64,000 bases of DNA, taken from contig JBCDAV010000003.1 of the NCBI GenBank assembly GCA_039184865.1, positions 186,001-250,000 of the forward strand. Reading direction: 5' to 3'. Numbering within the stretch: position 1 is the first letter of the stretch; each line of letters starts with the position of its first letter. The translations under genes and the position numbers were made by a program. Below the pieces are notes generated by a model, which ran no database searches, was not told the origin of the DNA, and saw nothing but the letters and a program-made list of their open reading frames with translations. Below, piece after piece: positions 59,800-64,000 of this stretch. The DNA is from Thermohalobaculum sp039184865 (GTDB taxonomy: Bacteria > Pseudomonadota > Alphaproteobacteria > Rhodobacterales > Rhodobacteraceae).

Positions 59800-60460
59800 T
59801 GGACGCGAAGCGCGGAAAATCCCAGGTTTCAAAGTCTTCGGAGTAGAGCGCCTCAATCCGTGCGATGTTCGCGGGCGTCATGTGGTCTTGCCATTCGCCC
59901 TGGACCGCCGAGGCGTTATCGTGCCGCGCTTCGTTCCAACCGTCCCGACGTCGATGAATGATCGACAGGACAAAGGAAAAATCTTCGGCGAAGTTTTCGA
60001 CCCGACCAATGAAGTCGATGCCCGGCAAAACGGCGCCGTCGCGGCATAACCAATGTGTTTGCGGTCGCGCGATCTCGATCTCGTTACGATCCAGTTTCGG
60101 CGATTGGAGGAACTCCGAGAACTCCAGATTTAGGGCCTCTTCGTGGTGCGGCCCCTCCTTCCAGCGCTGCAGAAACCGGTAAACCGAATATGCGCGGGCG
60201 TAGGGCGAACGGACAAAGGCAAAAACGAAGAATCGACGCCAGATGTGTGGCGGACACTTCCCGCGGATGACCGCGCCGGTCGAGTGTTTTCGAAGGCCGA
60301 ACCGGGAGGCGAAGAGTTCCTGAATTGCTTCGCCGTATTTGGTGCCGCCAAGTTCGAGATCACGGAAAGTTGTCAGCGAAGAGAGCGCGCGCGTGATTGT
60401 CGTTCCTGCCGCCTTCGGCACGTGAACGAAGATGAATTCGTGCTGATGGTTCAGGATCAT
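59765..60460 (-). CDS. Sulfotransferase-family protein
   Basis: A 231-residue protein. The N-terminus has the PAPS 5'-phosphosulfate loop FVHVPKAAGTTI near 11 and, further on, the 3'-phosphate-binding RSPYARAYSVYRFL near 84, the Sulfotransfer_2 pattern found in carbohydrate sulfotransferases. QTHWLCRDG and IDFIGRVENFAEDF near 145 also match the family. It would add sulfate to a glycan. I chose the ATG at 60460; a GTG two codons upstream is possible. It is the only minus-strand gene in this group and overlaps the M24 gene tail to tail by 35 bases. Confidence 0.85.
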   Translation of the reverse strand: MILNHQHEFIFVHVPKAAGTTITRALSSLTTFRDLELGGTKYGEAIQELFASRFGLRKHSTGAVIRGKCPPHIWRRFFVFAFVRSPYARAYSVYRFLQRWKEGPHHEEALNLEFSEFLQSPKLDRNEIEIARPQTHWLCRDGAVLPGIDFIGRVENFAEDFSFVLSIIHRRRDGWNEARHDNASAVQGEWQDHMTPANIARIEALYSEDFETWDFPRFASINGAQGRAASG

Positions 60461-60632
60461 GCGCACTCGACCGTCTTTGTCGTTGTTTACGCACCCATCG
60501 GTTAACCACGAGCTAAGTTGCTTTGCCGCTCTTCGATCCTTCTGGAAAACCTATGGTTAAGGCGTCGCTGGTACACAGTCAGGCGTCCGTCGAGTGGCGG
60601 TTGGGTGATGTCATGAGAACCGGAGTTCGCGC

Positions 60633-60881
60633 GTGCTTTCGTTGAAAAAGCTGTTTCCGTCCCTGGCTGCAAATCTGCGGCGTCAGATCCGGCGCGAGAT
60701 CCAGAAAGAGGTCCAGCAGACCCTGGTGACACATGCTGCGGCGCGCCAGGCGCTCGACATCTATGAAATGCGCATGGAGACGCTGGATACACGCCTTGCC
60801 AAGAGGATCATGGCATTGGAGGATCGCATCGCCACGCTCGAGGCGCGGGAGCATCTGCATGTGACGCGGCGCGCCGGATAG
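60633..60881 (+). CDS. Small coiled-coil protein
   Basis: An 82-residue highly charged protein of unknown function. After a basic, amphipathic start (LSLKKLFPSLAANLRRQIRR) it has heptad-like helices, including YEMRMETLDTRLAKRIMALE and DRIATLEAREHL, so it should form a coiled coil. No signal peptide or membrane helix. The GTG at 60633 has CGGAG eight bases upstream. It is four bases before the GT4 gene on the same strand, so the two are expected to be read together; it could help the glycosyltransferase assemble or bind the membrane (inference). Confidence 0.7.
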   Translation: MLSLKKLFPSLAANLRRQIRREIQKEVQQTLVTHAAARQALDIYEMRMETLDTRLAKRIMALEDRIATLEAREHLHVTRRAG

Positions 60882-60885
60882 GCCG

Positions 60886-62058
60886 ATGGGCTATGTCTGG
60901 TCGCCATTGTCGCCATCGCCATCAGGGATCGCGAATTACACCGAGACGCTGATCGCTTCTGATCCGGACTTCGACGATCTTGTGTTCGTCACCGAGCAGG
61001 CATCTGAGCGCGATGGACGACGCGCCGTGGCACCCAGCGAGACGATCGCGAGCGAGCAGCAGTCGCTCCTGCAACTCGGCAACAACGTCCATCACGGCTA
61101 CATTTTGGAGCAGGCGCGTCGGGGCGGCGCGATCGTCGAGTTGCACGATCTTTCGCTGCACCATATCCACACAGAGCGCACGCTGGCCCGGGGTGATTTT
61201 GCGGGTTACCTGAAAGGACTCGAGGATGCCGAAGGCGATTTCGGCCGTCGCGCGGCGTTTCAGCGTGTGAAGGGATTTTACACGCCCCGGCTCGACTTCT
61301 ACCTGCGCGTGAACCGTGCCATCTGCGACCGTGCTGAAGCCGTGATCGTGCATTCACGTTGGGCAAGATACCAGATCGAACTGCAGGACGTATCGACACC
61401 AATACACGTAATTCCGCACTACGCGATCGGCGTCGAGCAGAGCAACGCAAACAGCCGCACAAAAGCAGAGGCACGCGACCGGCTCGGCCTCGATGCCGAC
61501 GAGTTCATCATCCTCGCCGGGGGCTACGTGACGCCCGCCAAACGGTTGGACTGGGTAATCACGGCGTTCGAACAAGTGTGCGATCAGAGTTCTGATGTTC
61601 GGCTGATCGTTGCCGGAGCGTGCGAATGGGAACCGGCGATGGAACTCATCCGGTCGTCAAGGCATGCTTCGAGTATCCAGATCACCGGTTATCTCTCAGA
61701 TGCAGACTTTGACGACTACACGCTAGCTGCCGATATCTTACCGCTGATGCGTTTTCCATCGGCAGGCGAAAGCTCGGGCGTCGCGGCCCGCGCACTCGGC
61801 TTCGGCAAGATGGTTATCGTTCCGGAGTATGCGGCATTCTCCGACATTCCCGACGACATCTGCGAAAAGATCCAGCTCGACGAGCCTGTCGTTCCGCAGA
61901 TCGTCGCCGCAATCGGCCGATATCTGGGCGACCCATTCGCCCTCAGGCGCAAGGAGCGTCGCGTTCTGGATTACGCGCAGGACCATCTTTCTCTCGAGGC
62001 CGCCCGTGCAGACCTCAAGGAGGTTCTGAATACGTACTGGAACTGGCCAAATGGCTGA
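60886..62058 (+). CDS. GT4-type glycosyltransferase
   Basis: A 390-residue GT-B-fold protein. It opens MGYVWSPLSPSPSGIANYTE, the acceptor-side loop common in GT4 enzymes. AEAVIVHSRWARYQIE is near 148, the donor-domain strand DEFIILAGGYVTPAKRLDWVI near 203, and the late block LMRFPSAGESSGVAARALGFGK near 290-311 stands where other GT4 enzymes have E-x7-E. The acceptor is unknown; the FkbM methyltransferase and sulfotransferase nearby suggest a surface glycan. Its end overlaps the start of the FlbD-like gene by eight bases. Confidence 0.88.
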   Translation: MGYVWSPLSPSPSGIANYTETLIASDPDFDDLVFVTEQASERDGRRAVAPSETIASEQQSLLQLGNNVHHGYILEQARRGGAIVELHDLSLHHIHTERTLARGDFAGYLKGLEDAEGDFGRRAAFQRVKGFYTPRLDFYLRVNRAICDRAEAVIVHSRWARYQIELQDVSTPIHVIPHYAIGVEQSNANSRTKAEARDRLGLDADEFIILAGGYVTPAKRLDWVITAFEQVCDQSSDVRLIVAGACEWEPAMELIRSSRHASSIQITGYLSDADFDDYTLAADILPLMRFPSAGESSGVAARALGFGKMVIVPEYAAFSDIPDDICEKIQLDEPVVPQIVAAIGRYLGDPFALRRKERRVLDYAQDHLSLEAARADLKEVLNTYWNWPNG

Positions 62059-62239
62059 CTGGCTCTGGCTGACCCTTTTAGAAACGTCCGAGCCGGTCGG
62101 CATCCCACTGATCCACATCGCATTGATCGAGCAGAAAGGTCCAGAAACCGGAAACGTCGTCACGATCTTTCTGGATACGGGTAAGGAGATCAGGGTTATC
62201 GAATCTTTGGCAGAGGTTCGCCGAAAGCTTGATAGCTGA
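62051..62239 (+). CDS. Small FlbD-like protein
   Basis: A 62-residue protein whose second half (GNVVTIFLDTGKEIRVIES, then LAEVRRKLDS) resembles the FlbD/SwrD small flagellar-protein fold, in which a hydrophobic strand pair is followed by V/I-x-E-S-x-x-E-V. The first half has WLTLLETSEPVGIPLIHIALIE. This likeness is from reading, not a search. It starts inside the end of the GT4 gene, so it is coupled to it, and lies 73 bases before the hydroxypyruvate isomerase gene. The flagellar gene fliM is less than 1 kb away on the other strand. Function unproven. Confidence 0.6.
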   Translation: MADWLWLTLLETSEPVGIPLIHIALIEQKGPETGNVVTIFLDTGKEIRVIESLAEVRRKLDS

Positions 62240-62312
62240 AAGCTTTGGCCTGAAATCGCTTTACCTCCCAGCATCCCTTGGTCAGCATGCGTCGCTGTTC
62301 AGGAGGACGCCG

Positions 62313-63077
62313 ATGCCCAAGTTTGCCGCCAATCTCTCGATGATGTTCAACGAACACGGCTTTCTGGACCGCTTTGCCGCTGCCGCCAAGTGCGGCTTCC
62401 GAGGGGTTGAATTCCTGTTTCCCTACGATTTCGATGCCGCAGAGATCCGATCTGCGCTGGACGCCAGTCAACTTGAACAAGCCCTGTTCAACGTCCCGCC
62501 GGGAGATTGGGAGGCTGGGGAGCGCGGCATGGCAGCAATACCGGGTCGCGAGCAGGAGTTTCGTGACACTTTTCTGAAGGCGCTCGATTACGCCTCCGTC
62601 ATCGAGCCTGATGCGGTTCACGTCATGGCCGGAAATGCATCGGGCAAAAGCGCCCAGGCAACCTTCGTCGATAATCTCGCCTGGGCTACCGCCGAAGCGG
62701 GCGATCGTCTGCTCGTCATCGAACCGATCAATTCACGGGACATGCCGGGATACTTCCTCAGCCGGTCCGATCAGGCTATGGCGATCATCGGAACGGTCGG
62801 TGCAGCCAACCTCAAGCTTCAGTTCGACATCTACCACACGCAAATCATGGAAGGCGATCTGACGCGACGCCTCGAACGTCTACTTGGCGATATCGGCCAT
62901 ATCCAGATCGCCGGAGTGCCCGAGCGTCACGAGCCCGATAGCGGCGAGATAAACTACCCGCACCTGTTCGCTCAAATGGATGCTCTTGGGTACGACGGTT
63001 GGGTCGGTTGCGAATACCGACCGCGCGGTCAGACCGAGGTCGGTCTGGACTGGATGACGACCCTCCTGCCTGCCTGA
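62313..63077 (+). CDS. hyi: Hydroxypyruvate isomerase-family protein
   Basis: A 254-residue TIM-barrel sugar isomerase. Marks are FAANLSMMFNEHGFLDRFAAAAKCGFRGVEFLFPYDF at the N-terminus (split), LLVIEPINSRDMPGYFLSR near 141 with a catalytic Glu, FDIYHTQIMEGDL near 173 with metal ligands, and VGCEYRPRG near 232 with the second catalytic Glu. It interconverts hydroxypyruvate and tartronate semialdehyde in glyoxylate metabolism; the related OtnI acts on 2-oxo-tetronate, so the exact substrate is open. AGGAGG is six bases before the ATG at 62313. Converges on fliM. Confidence 0.9.
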   Translation: MPKFAANLSMMFNEHGFLDRFAAAAKCGFRGVEFLFPYDFDAAEIRSALDASQLEQALFNVPPGDWEAGERGMAAIPGREQEFRDTFLKALDYASVIEPDAVHVMAGNASGKSAQATFVDNLAWATAEAGDRLLVIEPINSRDMPGYFLSRSDQAMAIIGTVGAANLKLQFDIYHTQIMEGDLTRRLERLLGDIGHIQIAGVPERHEPDSGEINYPHLFAQMDALGYDGWVGCEYRPRGQTEVGLDWMTTLLPA

Positions 63078-63114
63078 ACGCGTCCCAAGACTACGCTTCG
63101 GGCCAATCTCACCG

Positions 63115-64000
63115 TCAGGGCCTTGGCATGTCGAGCAGCGGTCTGACGAAGTCCTCGTTCGGATCCTCCATCAACCTTAGAGCCTTTGTCCGGCCCTTGA
63201 CCCCAAGGCGAGCCTTGGCCACGGGCTCCTTGCCCTCAACGGTTTGCACCTGAAGTTGCACGTCTTCGATGCCATTGCTCGGAAGCTCCAGACACATGCC
63301 CTGTTCGAGCCTGCTCAGTTCACCAACGGTGTAGGAGCCAAGCGGAATCACCCCGTCCACCGGGACCGGCAGATCCATCACCTTGTCATACATGTGACGG
63401 GCCCATTGCATCACGGTCGGATCACCGGTCTGCACATTCGACGCGAGATCCCGTTTCAGCGGCTCAAGCCCGGCCACAGGAATCACGTAGTCCAAGCCAG
63501 CACCGCGCCGATCCTCGGCGATGTGAAAGTTCAGCTTGATGACGAATACCTCTGCCCGGTCTGGCGCGATCCGTACCATTCCGGGCTGTTCCTCAAACCG
63601 GACTTTGCGAGACGCGCCGAGAGCCGAACGACCGCAAAGCTCGAGAATGCCCTCGTCGAATGCCTTGGACACCAGATCCACGAAACGCCCGTAAATCGCA
63701 TGATCGATAGACGTGAGTTCCCGGCCCTCACCGGCGTGCTCGAAGCTCCCATCGCCGCCAAGCGATAAATCAAGCACCTTGCCGAGAAGCCTCGGATGCG
63801 CCTTGATCAGGCTGGCACCACCGGTTCCCGGGAACTGCAAAATGTAGATCGCAGACGGCGCATAAAGTTGACGCAGATAGTCACCGTGGCGCACGACCTC
63901 ATAGCCATAGACGGTCACGTCAATACCGTTTCGCAACTGCTTGCGCGCCATGGTCGCCGCGTGCGACGCAAACGCAGCGCAGAGAGGTTCCATCGCCGGA
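63115..64000 (-). CDS. fliM: Flagellar motor switch protein FliM (5' part beyond window edge)
   Basis: C-ring switch component that binds CheY-P and transmits direction changes. The frame is open to the right edge, with Pro and Ala codons before the first Met in the window (63993), so the true N-terminus lies outside. Visible are NGIDVTVYGYEVVRHGDYLRQL (split), LIKAHPRLLGKVLDLSLGGDGSF near 62-84, GRELTSIDHAIYGRFVDLV near 89, and a C-terminal SpoA/FliN-like domain (MDLPVPVDGVIPLGSYTVGEL; LQVQTVEGKEPVAKARLGV). It ends DMPRP. The N-terminal CheY-binding peptide cannot be judged. The only clear flagellar gene seen here. Confidence 0.85.
   Translation of the reverse strand, partial: PAMEPLCAAFASHAATMARKQLRNGIDVTVYGYEVVRHGDYLRQLYAPSAIYILQFPGTGGASLIKAHPRLLGKVLDLSLGGDGSFEHAGEGRELTSIDHAIYGRFVDLVSKAFDEGILELCGRSALGASRKVRFEEQPGMVRIAPDRAEVFVIKLNFHIAEDRRGAGLDYVIPVAGLEPLKRDLASNVQTGDPTVMQWARHMYDKVMDLPVPVDGVIPLGSYTVGELSRLEQGMCLELPSNGIEDVQLQVQTVEGKEPVAKARLGVKGRTKALRLMEDPNEDFVRPLLDMPRP

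Noticed and set aside
1..64000. CRISPR array, rRNA, tRNA, prophage or insertion sequence
   Set aside because: No regularly spaced repeats, no TTCGA-type T-arms with cloverleaf context, and no transposase, integrase or phage structural gene was seen. Covariance-model searches would settle the RNA part.

Overview
The window is a 64 kb chromosomal segment with high GC, densely packed genes and many 4-base ATGA or TTGA stop/start overlaps. Gene content points to an alphaproteobacterium, most likely of the Rhodobacterales (Rhodobacteraceae/Roseobacter type). The signs are a hisS-hisZ-hisG operon with short-form HisG, a 46-residue aa3-type oxidase subunit IV, an FzlA-like GST protein, a DUF3035-like lipoprotein after lspA followed by a pair of M16 peptidases, and FliM at the right edge. 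This placement is inferred from family knowledge; no search was run.

Left part (1-24.9 kb): the end of smc, an exported small protein, lspA, a lipoprotein and two M16 peptidases (the second without the zinc motif). Then come, on the minus strand, a GT2 glycosyltransferase with a lipid-A-biosynthesis N-terminal-domain protein, and a complete oligopeptide-type ABC operon (binding protein, two permeases, fused double ATPase). The operon's intergenic gaps hold REP-like palindromes. Next are parC (-), hisS-hisZ-hisG (+), a possible 29-codon micro-gene, the oxidase subunit IV gene, argG (+), a lipoprotein gene and parE (-).

Middle part (24.9-43.6 kb): an unrecognised 279-residue protein sits alone between two gene-poor stretches. 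It is followed by a minus-strand run pgeF-midA-lgt-queG-luxR-type regulator-fzlA. Then an alpha/beta hydrolase and a hydratase are translationally coupled, and an SDR gene and a TetR gene diverge over a 15+15 bp perfect palindrome. After these come ileS with a strong terminator, an acyltransferase-ftsX-ftsE operon (-), a zinc-ribbon membrane protein and a GT4 glycosyltransferase.

Right part (43.6-64 kb): an orphan branched-chain-type binding protein, a DMT transporter, an M24-fold hydrolase, an LpxR-like lipid A deacylase, nfuA-tsaB-rimI, and leuC and leuD separated by about 3.5 kb (cfa, an MFS transporter and a Phe/Gly/Arg-rich exported protein). Next is an apparent surface-glycan group (FkbM methyltransferase, sulfotransferase, coiled-coil protein, GT4, FlbD-like protein), with a second M24-fold protein and a hydroxypyruvate isomerase interspersed, and finally fliM, cut by the window edge.

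Most of the window is housekeeping or ordinary accessory DNA. I saw no CRISPR array, rRNA, tRNA, prophage or insertion sequence, and no convincing new multi-gene system. The best leads are the TetR/SDR operator, the micro-gene with its own terminator, REP-like pairs in the peptide ABC operon, two M24-fold proteins lacking metal ligands, the lone 279-residue protein and the glycan group next to fliM.
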